Assembly: GCF_003014655.1 (NCBI RefSeq)
Contig: NZ_PYAT01000004.1
Location: forward strand, 62,001-126,000
Origin: Planomicrobium soli
GTDB lineage: Bacteria; Bacillota; Bacilli; Bacillales_A; Planococcaceae
Reading direction: 5' to 3'
Length of the DNA stretch: 64,000 nucleotides
The notes under the pieces were generated by a model. That model saw nothing but the letters and a program-made list of their open reading frames with translations. It was not told where the DNA came from and made no database searches. A program made the position numbers and the translations under genes. Positions 52,228-61,109 of this stretch are shown piece by piece; the stretch's first letter is position 1; every line of letters starts with the position of its first letter.

Positions 52228-53388
52228 ATGCCATTGACATTAAACCCGCGGGCCGAAGGGCTTGCTGTATCGGGGATTCGCCAATTCTTCAACCAGCTGG
52301 TCGATTATCCAGACGCCATCAATTTAACGATCGGACAGCCGGATTTCCCGACTCCGGAAAAAGTGAAAAGAGCGGGTATGGATGCCATTGCGGCAGACTT
52401 GACAAGTTATTCCCATAATGCGGGATTGATTGAATTGCGGCAAGAAATCGCAGCTTTTTTCAATGACCGCTATGGGCTTACATATGAAGCGAAATCGGAA
52501 ATAATCGTAACAAACGGCGCCAGCGAAGCGCTAGATTCAGTTTTTCGCACCATCTTGGATGAGGGCGACGAAGTGATCATTCCCGCTCCTTGCTATACCG
52601 GTTATGTGCCGATTGTTGGTTTGAATGGAGGTAAGCCAGTACTTCTCAATACATCGGATACCGGGCTTGTACCGACCGCTGATCGGTTGAAAACGCTGAT
52701 TACGGATAAAACCAAAGCGATCTTATTGAACTTTCCATCCAATCCGACCGGCGTCACCATTTCAAAAGAACAAATGGAGCCGCTTGTTGAAGAATTAAAG
52801 CAGCATGAAATTTTCATCATCTCCGATGAAATTTACAGCGAAAACTCCTTCGAAAACAAACATGAATCGTTTGCAAGCTATCCTGAAATCAAAGACCGTA
52901 CATTCCTAGTGCAAGGTTTATCCAAGTCCCACTCGATGACGGGATGGCGAATGGGTTTTTTGCTGGGGCCTGAACAATACATGGCGCAAGTTTTGAAAGT
53001 CCATATGTACAACTCCGTATGTGCTTCGCTGCCTAGCCAGCATGCGGCCATCGAAGCGTTAAAGAACAACCGTGACGCCCCTGAAGAAATGAACCGCGCA
53101 TACAAAGAGCGCCGGGATTTTGTATATGGCAAGCTGGTCGAAATGGGACTGGATGTTGTAAAACCTAAGGGAGCGTTCTACATTTTTCCTTCGGTCGCCA
53201 AATACGGCATGACCTCATTCGAGTTTGCAACGCGTTTATTGAAAGAAGGAGGCGTTGCAGCTGTACCGGGTTCGGCATTCACTGAATTTGGGGAGGGCTT
53301 TCTCCGCATTTCCTATGCGTATTCGATGCCGACGCTCGAGCAGGCAATGGAACGGATGGGCGAATGGATCAAGAACTTAGAAGCGTAA
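52228..53388 (+). CDS. patA: Aminotransferase A (PatA), PLP class I, 386 aa
   Basis: Fold-type I aminotransferase. The PLP lysine is at about residue 233 in GLSKSHSMTGWRMGFL; NLTIGQPDFPTPEKV, NYPSNPTG-type NFPSNPTGVTISKEQ and ISDEIYSE are family motifs. Sequence is close to B. subtilis PatA, whose preferred amino donor is not settled. The ATG at 52228 has CGGGGA six bases upstream; longer ORF starts at 52183 lack a site. It lies 13 bp before the M20 peptidase gene. Confidence 0.92.
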   Translation: MPLTLNPRAEGLAVSGIRQFFNQLVDYPDAINLTIGQPDFPTPEKVKRAGMDAIAADLTSYSHNAGLIELRQEIAAFFNDRYGLTYEAKSEIIVTNGASEALDSVFRTILDEGDEVIIPAPCYTGYVPIVGLNGGKPVLLNTSDTGLVPTADRLKTLITDKTKAILLNFPSNPTGVTISKEQMEPLVEELKQHEIFIISDEIYSENSFENKHESFASYPEIKDRTFLVQGLSKSHSMTGWRMGFLLGPEQYMAQVLKVHMYNSVCASLPSQHAAIEALKNNRDAPEEMNRAYKERRDFVYGKLVEMGLDVVKPKGAFYIFPSVAKYGMTSFEFATRLLKEGGVAAVPGSAFTEFGEGFLRISYAYSMPTLEQAMERMGEWIKNLEA

Positions 53389-53401
53389 AGGAGGGCTACA
53401 A

Positions 53402-55015
53402 GTGACAACATTATGGGGCACCCCAGAAAAACTGCAAGAACTTTTATGTGAACTTGTCAGCTGGAATAGCATCACATTATCCGAAGGCGAAGTCGACTTT
53501 GCTTATAAATTGCAAGAGAAACTGAATTTATTGCCCTATTTTAACGAACATCCTGAACACGTGGCGCTTGGGGAAGTCAATTGGGGGCGGCAGTATGTTA
53601 CCGCGCTTTATAAAAATCCGGAAGCAGCGGACACGATTGTTTTGATCAGCCATTATGATACGGTGCAAACCGAGGAGTATGGCGACTTGGAGCCGCTCAG
53701 CTGCCTGCCGCGCGAACTGACAGAAGCTTTCAAAGCGGTCAGCGACGAACTGGACCCGGACGCTCAGGCCGATTTGAAATCAGGCGACTATTTGTTCGGC
53801 CGTGGAACGATGGATATGAAAGCGGGACTCGCTTTACATATGGCGCTCATTGAAAAAGCGTCAACAGAAAACTGGCCGATTAATCTGCTGCTTATGACTG
53901 TGCCGGACGAAGAAGTCAATTCTGCCGGCATGCGATACGGCGTTTCCAAATTGCTTGACCTTGAGCGTGAGTACGATTTGAATTATATTTTATTCCTGAA
54001 CGGGGAACCTGCCTTTGCGCAAACGCCCGGTGACCAATCGCATTATTTTTACACCGGAACGATTGGGAAGATCATGCCGGCGGCGTTCTTCTACGGCAAA
54101 GAAACCCATGTCGGCGAACCGCTTTCCGGCATTACGTCAAGTTACATCTCGACGTATTTGACGCATCGCATGGAGTGGAATACCAGTTTCACGGAAACCG
54201 TTTATGGTGAAAAAACACCGTTGCCGGTAACATTGACACAGCGTGATATTAAACAAGGGTATTCCGCGCAAACGCCATACCGGACATCCGCGATGTACAA
54301 TGTATTCTTAATGGAACGCAATGCCGAAGAAGTATTCGACATTTTCGAGCAAGTGGCGATCGAGGCGGCTGAGCATTGCACGCGCGATTATCGTGCAATG
54401 TGTGAACGCGAAAACGTGGAACCGGTCGGCGACATCCGAGTAATGCGCTATGAAGAACTCATGCGCTATGCCATCGGGAAATTCGGCGTGGACTATGTTA
54501 ACGAGTTGTTTCATGAAACAATGATGCATCCAGAGTGGGACGTGCGCGAAAAATCGATGCACATGACCGACATCTTGCTGATCAATTGCCAGGAACTGAC
54601 GCCGGCCATCGTTCTCATGTACGCGCCGCCGTATTACCCGGCCGTCAATTCATCTGAAGATGAACTAGTAAAACGGTGTGTCAGCCAAGTAGGCGAAAAT
54701 GCCAGAAATAAATTCGGGTTGGAAATCAAGCAGGTCCATTATTTTAACGGCATCTCTGACTTGAGCTACGTCAATTATGACGACAGCAGCGACAGCTTCC
54801 TCGTCTACGAAAACAATACGCCGATTTACGGCGATTCCTACAGCATCCCGTTTGAAGCGATGAAACTGCTCAAAGCACCTGTCCTGAACGTCGGACCATT
54901 CGGCAAAGACGCGCATAAGCGCACCGAGCGCCTGCACATCAAGAATACTTTTGAAGAAATGCCTGTGCTGTTAGAAGATATGATTCTATCGATATTAGTG
55001 AAAAGCCGCAGTTGA
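53402..55015 (+). CDS. M20-family peptidase, RocB-like, 537 aa
   Basis: Large M20 metallopeptidase. Metal-binding and catalytic positions are recognisable in LISHYDTVQTEEYGDLEP, FGRGTMDMKAGLALHM and TVPDEEVNSAGM. The extended C-terminal region and size match RocB, the arginine-degradation-associated member with unproved substrate. Start is GTG at 53402 with AAGGAGGG. It is the second gene of a patA operon, and its stop is embedded in the terminator loop. Confidence 0.85.
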   Translation: MTTLWGTPEKLQELLCELVSWNSITLSEGEVDFAYKLQEKLNLLPYFNEHPEHVALGEVNWGRQYVTALYKNPEAADTIVLISHYDTVQTEEYGDLEPLSCLPRELTEAFKAVSDELDPDAQADLKSGDYLFGRGTMDMKAGLALHMALIEKASTENWPINLLLMTVPDEEVNSAGMRYGVSKLLDLEREYDLNYILFLNGEPAFAQTPGDQSHYFYTGTIGKIMPAAFFYGKETHVGEPLSGITSSYISTYLTHRMEWNTSFTETVYGEKTPLPVTLTQRDIKQGYSAQTPYRTSAMYNVFLMERNAEEVFDIFEQVAIEAAEHCTRDYRAMCERENVEPVGDIRVMRYEELMRYAIGKFGVDYVNELFHETMMHPEWDVREKSMHMTDILLINCQELTPAIVLMYAPPYYPAVNSSEDELVKRCVSQVGENARNKFGLEIKQVHYFNGISDLSYVNYDDSSDSFLVYENNTPIYGDSYSIPFEAMKLLKAPVLNVGPFGKDAHKRTERLHIKNTFEEMPVLLEDMILSILVKSRS

Positions 55016-55028
55016 TGCGGCTTTTTTT
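55001..55028 (+). terminator. Terminator at the end of the RocB-like gene
   Basis: AAAAGCCGCA and TGCGGCTTTT flank GTTGA, followed by TTTTG. The stop codon is in the loop and right arm. Confidence 0.92.
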
Positions 55029-55061
55029 TGTTTGGCTTTTGGGAGGGGGATGGGACTTGGG

Positions 55062-55175
55062 GTTTCATGTTAAAAGCCTGGAATTTCAGGTAAGAGGTCC
55101 GGTTTGTCATGTAAAAGCATTGAAAGTTCATGTAAAAATCGTAAAACTTCATGAAGAAAAAATTGGCAGACAGGT
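55062..55175 (-). repeat. 21-bp phased CATGAA array 4 (minus strand)
   Basis: Cores at 55150, 55129, 55108, 55087 and 55066 (plus coordinates of the central C) are 21 bp apart. Read on the minus strand it opens CTGCCAATTTTTTCTTCATGAAG. It ends about 35 bp after the terminator at 55001. Confidence 0.9.
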
Positions 55176-55235
55176 TTTGCCTCTTTTCGCTTTGGCGAAA
55201 AGCATCCAATAGGGATTTTTTTGTTGAAGCGGAAA
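55176..55235 (-). other. Hairpin spacer between arrays 4 and 5
   Basis: On the minus strand it reads ATTGGATGCTTTTCGCC then GCGAAAAG, a short stem. Nearly the same sequence (GGATGCTTTTCGCC, CGAAAAG) separates arrays 7 and 8 at 61240-61290. Confidence 0.8.
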
Positions 55236-55350
55236 GAGTTCATAAAGAGAGCGTGGTTCGTCATGATAAAATCGCAAAAGTGCCTGTTAGAGCCGGATTA
55301 GTTCATGATGAAATGAGAAAACTTCATGAAGAAAATATTGGCAGCTTATT
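55236..55350 (-). repeat. 21-bp phased CATGAA array 5 (minus strand)
   Basis: Cores at 55325, 55304, 55283, 55262 and 55241 are 21 bp apart. The minus strand opens GCTGCCAATATTTTCTTCATGAAG. Its first core is 175 nt from that of array 4. Confidence 0.9.
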
Positions 55351-55525
55351 TTTTTGAAAAGATATAGAGCTCCAACTATAAAACAAAATCTAAAAGTGGA
55401 GATTCTTGAAATTGAAAAACCGCCTCAAAACTCATTTTTGCCCCCTATAGGGCAATTAAAAATGAAATTTGGATATTTATGGAAAATATCTAAAAGGTTT
55501 GCTATGATAAAAGAGGGGTGTTGAT

Positions 55526-56473
55526 TTGATTATCAAATATCGGAACAAGCCGGCAAAAATTGCCGGCTACGAAGCGCTGTTGAAAAGATTGCCGGCCCAT
55601 CACACGAAACGAGGGCTGATACAGGAAAAGTTAAATGGAGCGCGAGCGGGGATTGGAGGCGAAGAACGTCTGGATCAGCTATTGGAATCGTTCGATCCGT
55701 CGTATCCGTATTTGTTGCTCCAAGATGTCGAGCTGCCCGGCAAATGCCAAATCGATTTATTGGTGATTACACCGAGTCAAATCGTGTTGCTGGAAGTGAA
55801 AAACATGGCGGGCCGGCTTCGGTTCACAGAAAATCCAAGCGCGTTGCATCAACTGACGCCGGCCGGAGAAACCAAAGGATACAAAAGTCCGGTTGTCCAG
55901 ATCGAGACGGCTGAAATGAAAGTGGCTAAATTACTGAAACTCATCGACTATCCGCTGCGTATCCAGAGCGCCATTGTCGTCGCTTATCCTTCGCAAATTG
56001 TGGAGAGTGTTCCACTTGGCACAAAAGTGTGGAGCGCAGATGAAGTGCTTCTCCAGTTAAATCGCCTGCAAATGGCGGCTCCTTCTATTTCCATCGATCA
56101 AATGAAAATGCTTGGCGACCATTTTCTCTCCATCCAAGAACACTACAATCCGTTTCCACTCGCTCCAAAATTCAATATTTCGCTAGAAGAAATTGAAAGC
56201 GGCGTCTTTTGTCCGCGCTGCCTCCTGAAAAAAATGGATCGCCTGGTGCGGAAATGGGAGTGCAAAAGCTGTTACCTGCTAAGCAGCGACGCGCATTTCG
56301 AAGCGCTTGACGAATGGTTCATGCTCTATAAACCGACAATCACGACTGCCGAATGCCAGGAATTTTTGGATCTTCCCGACCGGGATGCCGCGAAACGCCT
56401 GTTGAAGCGGATGGGGCTCGAGGAAAGGGGCGGAAGACGCCATCGCCAATATGTGAAGCTAATGAAGAATTAA
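55526..56473 (+). CDS. NERD (nuclease-related) domain protein with C-terminal zinc ribbon, 315 aa
   Basis: N-terminal NERD domain: GIGGEERLDQLLESF helix, the KCQIDLLVITPSQIVLLEVKN core with D-x(n)-E-V-K nuclease-like residues, and WSADEVLLQL. The C-terminal part has a likely zinc ribbon CPRCLLKKMDRL..CKSC, then a winged-helix-like end. It may process or bind DNA; no substrate is known for most NERD proteins. Start is TTG at 55526 with AGAGGGG upstream. Monocistronic with its own terminator and 21-bp arrays on both sides. Confidence 0.85.
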   Translation: MIIKYRNKPAKIAGYEALLKRLPAHHTKRGLIQEKLNGARAGIGGEERLDQLLESFDPSYPYLLLQDVELPGKCQIDLLVITPSQIVLLEVKNMAGRLRFTENPSALHQLTPAGETKGYKSPVVQIETAEMKVAKLLKLIDYPLRIQSAIVVAYPSQIVESVPLGTKVWSADEVLLQLNRLQMAAPSISIDQMKMLGDHFLSIQEHYNPFPLAPKFNISLEEIESGVFCPRCLLKKMDRLVRKWECKSCYLLSSDAHFEALDEWFMLYKPTITTAECQEFLDLPDRDAAKRLLKRMGLEERGGRRHRQYVKLMKN

Positions 56474-56480
56474 CAGATGA

Positions 56481-56516
56481 AAGGCTTTTTGCGCACACGC
56501 AAAAAGCCTTTTTCTT
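56481..56516 (+). terminator. Terminator after the NERD gene
   Basis: AAGGCTTTTTGCG, CACA, CGCAAAAAGCCTT followed by TTTC. Confidence 0.95.
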
Positions 56517-56529
56517 ATGAGGAAGTTGC

Positions 56530-56665
56530 GTATGTTATGTTAAAGATTGCAAACTTCATGTAGGCACTTAGAGTTGTCAGGACAAAAAGCGAATAAGTCA
56601 TGTAGAAACTAAAATAAGACATGATAAAACGTCAAAACTTCGTAAAGCAAATTTTGGCAGCCACA
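56530..56665 (-). repeat. 21-bp phased CATGAA array 6 (minus strand)
   Basis: Cores at 56641, 56620, 56599, 56578, 56557 and 56536, each 21 bp apart. The minus strand opens GCTGCCAAAATTTGCTTTACGAAG, so the palindrome is slightly altered. It begins about 15 bp after the NERD terminator. Confidence 0.88.
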
Positions 56666-56750
56666 GGAGTAAGTTTATCCGCCTCTTCACCCCGTCCGTC
56701 ATCTGAGGTACAATTGTTTTTATACATAAATGAGGGAAGTGAGTAGCCCG

Positions 56751-57872
56751 ATGAAAATCACGCAAGCCTGCCTTTACCTGGTGGAATTCCCGTTGAAAGA
56801 ACCTTTCATCATTTCATATGCTTCCTACCCTGTGATGCCGGCAATTATTTTAAAGCTGGAAACCAATACTGGGTTAACCGGCTACGGGGAAGCGGTGCCG
56901 GATGAACATGTGACCGGCGAGCAGGTGCATGGATCTTTTGAAATTCTAAAGCATGTCTTGTTGCCTCGAATTCTCAACAAAAACCCATTTGATATCGAAC
57001 AGATCCATCATTTGATGGACGCTTCGATTGCCCGCAATCCGGCTGCAAAAGCGGCAATCGACATTGCGTGCTTTGATTTGATGGGGAAAGCCGCAAACCA
57101 GCCGGTCTACAACTTGATCGGAGGGCGTGCACACAAAAACCTCCAATACCCGAAAGTGCTGAGCATTGAAGCGGCGGATATTATGGCGGAAAAAGCGCTG
57201 GCTGCCAAAAACTCAGGTTTTAGCAGTTTGAAACTGAAAGTTGGACTTGGGGATCCGGCGATGGACATCGCTCGTGTTTATGCGGTAAGGAAAGCGGTCG
57301 GCGAAGCGATGCCGATCCGGATCGATGTTAACCAAGGATGGAAAACTGTGAGCCAAGCAGTTCGAACGATCAATGAACTGGAAGATGCGAACCTGTCGTG
57401 GGTTGAGCAGCCAATCCGCATGGGCGATATCCGTGGCCTTGCTGAAATACGCAGAAAAACAGCAACGCCGATCATGGCAGATGAAAGTGTCCACTCAATG
57501 GAAGATGTGCTTGAAATTATCCGATTGGAAGCTGCTGATTTCATCAACATCAAACTGATGAAGTCCGGTGGCATCTATCCTGCAGTGCAGATGGCGAAAG
57601 CTGCGGAAAACGCGGGGCTTGCAGCTCAAATCGGCTCGATGGTCGAATCGTCCATCGGATCGGCCGCAGGCTATCATGCCGTCATGGCGCGGCGAAACAT
57701 CGGGTCGGCGGAACTCACGGGGCCGCTCTTATTCCAAGAAGAAATCGGGGACTTGCGATTCGAACCGCCATTTGTCCACTTGTCTGAAAAACCGGGGCTC
57801 GGGGTTACAGTGGACGAATCCCAATTGGATAAACTCGCGATAAAAACAGCAGTGCTGGACGGGAGCGGATAA
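56751..57872 (+). CDS. Dipeptide epimerase (L-Ala-D/L-Glu epimerase type, enolase superfamily), 373 aa
   Basis: Enolase-superfamily enzyme with the catalytic KxK in SLKLKVGLG, metal ligands in RIDVNQGW, VEQPI and MADES, and the second-base lysine in FINIKLMKSGG. In Bacillus YkfB the reaction is epimerisation of L-Ala-D-Glu from murein to L-Ala-L-Glu. The ATG at 56751 is used, with GGAAGTGA upstream; the ATG at 56730 lacks a site. It is followed 4 bp later by an M20 hydrolase, a fitting partner in murein-peptide breakdown. Confidence 0.9.
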   Translation: MKITQACLYLVEFPLKEPFIISYASYPVMPAIILKLETNTGLTGYGEAVPDEHVTGEQVHGSFEILKHVLLPRILNKNPFDIEQIHHLMDASIARNPAAKAAIDIACFDLMGKAANQPVYNLIGGRAHKNLQYPKVLSIEAADIMAEKALAAKNSGFSSLKLKVGLGDPAMDIARVYAVRKAVGEAMPIRIDVNQGWKTVSQAVRTINELEDANLSWVEQPIRMGDIRGLAEIRRKTATPIMADESVHSMEDVLEIIRLEAADFINIKLMKSGGIYPAVQMAKAAENAGLAAQIGSMVESSIGSAAGYHAVMARRNIGSAELTGPLLFQEEIGDLRFEPPFVHLSEKPGLGVTVDESQLDKLAIKTAVLDGSG

Positions 57873-57876
57873 CAAG

Positions 57877-58968
57877 ATGAATCATCAAAAAAGAATACAG
57901 GAATTTTTTGACCACTTCCACACCCATCCGGAAGTTAGCTGGCAAGAAGTTGAAACAACAAAAAAATTGGCGAGCATTATGAGCGAAATGGGTATCGCGT
58001 ATCATACGTTTGACGATGTGACCGGTTTGATTGCCGAGATCGGAGAAGGGACGGAAGTGGTCGCAATCCGTGCTGATATGGACGCGCTATGGCAGGAAGT
58101 GGATGGCAAGTTTCAGGCAAATCATTCTTGTGGGCACGATGCCAATATGGCGATGGTGCTCGGGGCACTCTTGTACTTGAAAGACGAAGCCTTGTCAAAA
58201 CGCATCCGCTTTATTTTTCAGCCGGCTGAGGAAAAAGGCAATGGTGCGCTAGCGATGATCGAACGGGGAGCGGCTAAAGATGTCACGCATTTGTACGGCG
58301 TCCATCTGCGGCCGATCGAGGAAATGCCGTTCGGCAAAGTGGCACCGGCGATTTATCATGGTTCCGCCATTTTTCTTCAAGGGAAAATCACCGGTGTCGA
58401 TGCGCACGGCGCCCGTCCGCAGCAAGGGAAAAACGCCATTGACGCCATTGCGGCGATCCATCAGTTTATCAAGTCTATCTACTTTTCGCCGTTTGAGTCA
58501 TACTCGGTCAAATTGACAAATATTCAGGCGGGGGGAGATAGTTTGAACATCATTCCGGGCAGCGCCACATTTGCTCTCGATTTGCGTTCGCAATCCAATC
58601 ATTTGATGAAAGAATTGCAGCAGCGCGTAGAGGAAGGCTTGGATTCGATTCAAAAACTTTACGGTGTGGCAATCTCGTGGGAATGGTGCGACTTCACCCC
58701 GGCAGCAGAAGTATCGGAAGAAGCGCTTGCGATTGCTGACTCGGCGATTCGTTCGGTTATCGGAGATGCTGCTACTGTCCCGGCAGTCATAACTACAGGG
58801 GCGGATGATTTTCATTTTTACACGATTGAAAAACCGGAGTTGAAAGCTGCAATGATTGGCGTCGGTGCCGATCTGTCTCCGGGGCTCCACCATCCTGATA
58901 TGGCGTTCAACCACGCCGCCCTCGGCATCGGGGCACGGGTATTGGCGGCAACACTCAAGGCAACTTGA
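57877..58968 (+). CDS. M20D amidohydrolase/dipeptidase, 363 aa
   Basis: Metal-dependent amidohydrolase of the HipO/IAL-like group, with ligands in NHSCGHDANMAM, FQPAEEKGNGALAM, GVDAHGARPQQGKNA and LHHPDMAFNHAAL. The dimerisation domain lies between about residues 165 and 280. It would hydrolyse an N-acyl amino acid or dipeptide. With the epimerase 4 bp upstream, an alanyl-glutamate dipeptide is a reasonable substrate guess. The ribosome site is poor, so translational coupling is likely. Confidence 0.88.
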   Translation: MNHQKRIQEFFDHFHTHPEVSWQEVETTKKLASIMSEMGIAYHTFDDVTGLIAEIGEGTEVVAIRADMDALWQEVDGKFQANHSCGHDANMAMVLGALLYLKDEALSKRIRFIFQPAEEKGNGALAMIERGAAKDVTHLYGVHLRPIEEMPFGKVAPAIYHGSAIFLQGKITGVDAHGARPQQGKNAIDAIAAIHQFIKSIYFSPFESYSVKLTNIQAGGDSLNIIPGSATFALDLRSQSNHLMKELQQRVEEGLDSIQKLYGVAISWEWCDFTPAAEVSEEALAIADSAIRSVIGDAATVPAVITTGADDFHFYTIEKPELKAAMIGVGADLSPGLHHPDMAFNHAALGIGARVLAATLKAT

Positions 58969-59085
58969 ACGGATATAGGGAACATTCTTGATTAATAGTT
59001 CTTTAGCAGGAAAGACAAAAGTTTCTTTTTTACACAGAATAGGGTATAGAGTTGCAGAGAAAATATGAATGAAGGAGCAAAGGAT

Positions 59086-60498
59086 ATGAACGCATTTTTA
59101 GAAGGATTATCGTCGCTCGTCGACACAGGCAACAACTTATTATGGTCTTATATTTTAATAGGATTACTTCTTGGATTGGGAATTTATTTTACAATCCGCA
59201 CGAAATTTGTTCAGGTTCGATTGTTTGGGGAGATGTTCCGCGTCATTACTGAGAAAAAAGACGGAACGAGCGGGGTATCCGCATTCCAGGCGTTTACTAT
59301 CTCTACCGCGTCACGTGTTGGTACCGGGAATATTACCGGTGTGGCACTGGCTATTGCAATTGGTGGTCCGGGAGCAATTTTCTGGATGTGGATGGTTGCG
59401 TTGATCGGGATGGCAACAGCATTTATCGAAAGCACGCTCGCACAAGTGTACAAAGTGCGTGATGGCGACCAATTCCGCGGTGGTCCGGCGTATTACATGG
59501 AAAAAGCGCTCGGCAACCGGAAACTGGGAATTGTTTTTGCGGTTTTATTGACTATTGTTTTCGGATTTATCTTTAATGCGGTGCAGTCAAACACAATCGC
59601 CCAATCATTCGGAGACGTCTTCAGTATTCCGGATTGGACTGTAGGGGTTGCATTGGTGATTTTAACAGCTATGGTTATCTTCGGAGGCGTACGCCGCATT
59701 GCCCATGTGACGCAAGTGCTTGTGCCTGTTATGGCAATCTTATACCTGGCCGTTGCTCTTTACGTTGTTGTGATGAACTTCAGCGAAATTCCAGCAGTCT
59801 TTATGTTGATCATCCAAAGCGCATTCGGCCTTGAACAGGCGGTAGGCGGCGGAATCGGTGCTGCTATCATGCAAGGTGTGCGCCGTGGACTATTCTCGAA
59901 TGAAGCGGGGATGGGTTCTGTGCCAAACGCCGCTGCAACTGCGAATATTTCGCATCCAGCTAAGCAAGGGCTTGTGCAAAGCTTAGGTGTATTTTTTGAT
60001 ACAATCATCATCTGTTCGGCGACTGCTTTTATCATTATCCTTGCCGACATCTACAGAACGACAGAAGCAGAAGGCGTCTTGCTGACACAGGCGTCGCTTA
60101 ATGTCCATGTCGGCAGCTGGGCTCCATATTTTGTGGCGATTGCGATTTTGTTCTTCGCTTTCAGTTCGATCATCGGAAATTACTATTACGGTGAAACGAA
60201 TATTGAATTTATCAATACGCACCGCTCATGGCTGACAGCTTATCGTTTTGTTGTGCTGGCAATGGTAATGTTCGGTTCGCTTGCTCAAGTTGCACTTGTT
60301 TGGAATTTGGCCGATTTGTTCATGGGCACGATGGCAATCCTCAACTTGGTTGTCATTACCATACTCGGAAAAACAGCGTTCCAGGTGCTTGCAAACTATA
60401 CTTCCCAACGGAAAGCGGGAAAAAATCCTGTTTTCTATGCGAAAGACATTCCTGGCCTGAAAAATGCCGAATGCTGGCAAGAAACCAATCGAGACTAA
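59086..60498 (+). CDS. Alanine:cation symporter (AGCS family), 470 aa
   Basis: Sodium-coupled alanine/glycine symporter with about ten membrane helices. Motifs are VSAFQAFTISTASRVGTGNI, DQFRGGPAYYMEKALGNRKL and GVRRGLFSNEAGMGSVPNAA. The ATG at 59086 has AAGGAGC 8 bases upstream; the ATG at 59065 would include that site. It lies 117 bp behind the peptide hydrolase gene, so alanine released or scavenged from peptides is a plausible cargo. A terminator follows. Confidence 0.93.
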   Translation: MNAFLEGLSSLVDTGNNLLWSYILIGLLLGLGIYFTIRTKFVQVRLFGEMFRVITEKKDGTSGVSAFQAFTISTASRVGTGNITGVALAIAIGGPGAIFWMWMVALIGMATAFIESTLAQVYKVRDGDQFRGGPAYYMEKALGNRKLGIVFAVLLTIVFGFIFNAVQSNTIAQSFGDVFSIPDWTVGVALVILTAMVIFGGVRRIAHVTQVLVPVMAILYLAVALYVVVMNFSEIPAVFMLIIQSAFGLEQAVGGGIGAAIMQGVRRGLFSNEAGMGSVPNAAATANISHPAKQGLVQSLGVFFDTIIICSATAFIIILADIYRTTEAEGVLLTQASLNVHVGSWAPYFVAIAILFFAFSSIIGNYYYGETNIEFINTHRSWLTAYRFVVLAMVMFGSLAQVALVWNLADLFMGTMAILNLVVITILGKTAFQVLANYTSQRKAGKNPVFYAKDIPGLKNAECWQETNRD

Positions 60499-60503
60499 TC
60501 TTT

Positions 60504-60538
60504 CCCCTTTTGCTTCCGAGCAAAAGGGTTTTTTTATG
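60504..60538 (+). terminator. Terminator after the AGCS symporter
   Basis: CCCTTTTGC, TTCCGA, GCAAAAGGG followed by seven T residues. Confidence 0.95.
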
Positions 60539-60572
60539 AATAAAATCCGAACTACAGAAAAGAACTGGCATA

Positions 60573-60588
60573 TGTTATAATTTTCAAA
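60573..60588 (+). promoter_or_regulatory. Extended -10 promoter directly before the VanZ start codon
   Basis: TGTTATAAT at 60573-60581 ends only six bases before the ATG at 60588, so the first transcribed base should be at or next to the A of the start codon. Confidence 0.6.
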
Positions 60589-61073
60589 TGAAAAACTTAC
60601 TCCTGCTCTTATTACTGCTTAGCATCTTATTCATTTCCTCTGGCCAGACGTATGAACAGCAAACGCTCATTCCGACATTGGAAAAATACTTGGCGTCCAA
60701 GCCCCTAGAAGGCTTGCTCAGTTACATACACATTCCGTATTACGGGATCCATGTTTCAGTCGAAGAAAGAGGTTATTTTGCGTTTATCGAATTTTTATTA
60801 AGAAAAGGCGCGCATCTTTTCATGTTCGGAGCGGTCGCGATTGCGGTCGTTGTCCTATTGCCAAAACCAAAATTCTGGGTGGCATTTGTGATCACCGTCG
60901 GACTTGCCGTATTGGATGAATACCGTCAATCGCTGACAGGCGGCCGTACGCCGGCAGCGCAAGACGTGCTACTCGATTCCATCGGAGCTTTTATTGCGCT
61001 AAGTCTCTGGAAACTGTTCACCAAAATAAAACATCGTCCAAAGCACCGGGAAAAAGCGGTCCACCTTCGTTAA
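60588..61073 (+). CDS. VanZ-like membrane protein, 161 aa
   Basis: VanZ family: N-terminal helix LLLLLLLLSILFISSGQTYEQ, RKGAHLFMFGAVAIAVVVLL, FWVAFVITVGLAVLDEYRQS and the conserved GGRTPAAQDVLLDSIGAFIAL. VanZ itself gives low-level teicoplanin resistance, but most members have unknown roles. No Shine-Dalgarno site is seen and the promoter overlaps the start, suggesting a leaderless message. Its stop codon lies in the terminator loop. Confidence 0.9.
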   Translation: MKNLLLLLLLLSILFISSGQTYEQQTLIPTLEKYLASKPLEGLLSYIHIPYYGIHVSVEERGYFAFIEFLLRKGAHLFMFGAVAIAVVVLLPKPKFWVAFVITVGLAVLDEYRQSLTGGRTPAAQDVLLDSIGAFIALSLWKLFTKIKHRPKHREKAVHLR

Positions 61074-61098
61074 AAACGATAGTGGACCGCTTTTTTGT
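61053..61098 (+). terminator. Terminator overlapping the end of the VanZ gene
   Basis: AAGCGGTCCAC and GTGGACCGCTT pair around a loop holding the stop codon, followed by TTTTG. Confidence 0.92.
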
Positions 61099-61109
61099 CG
61101 TCGATGGGG

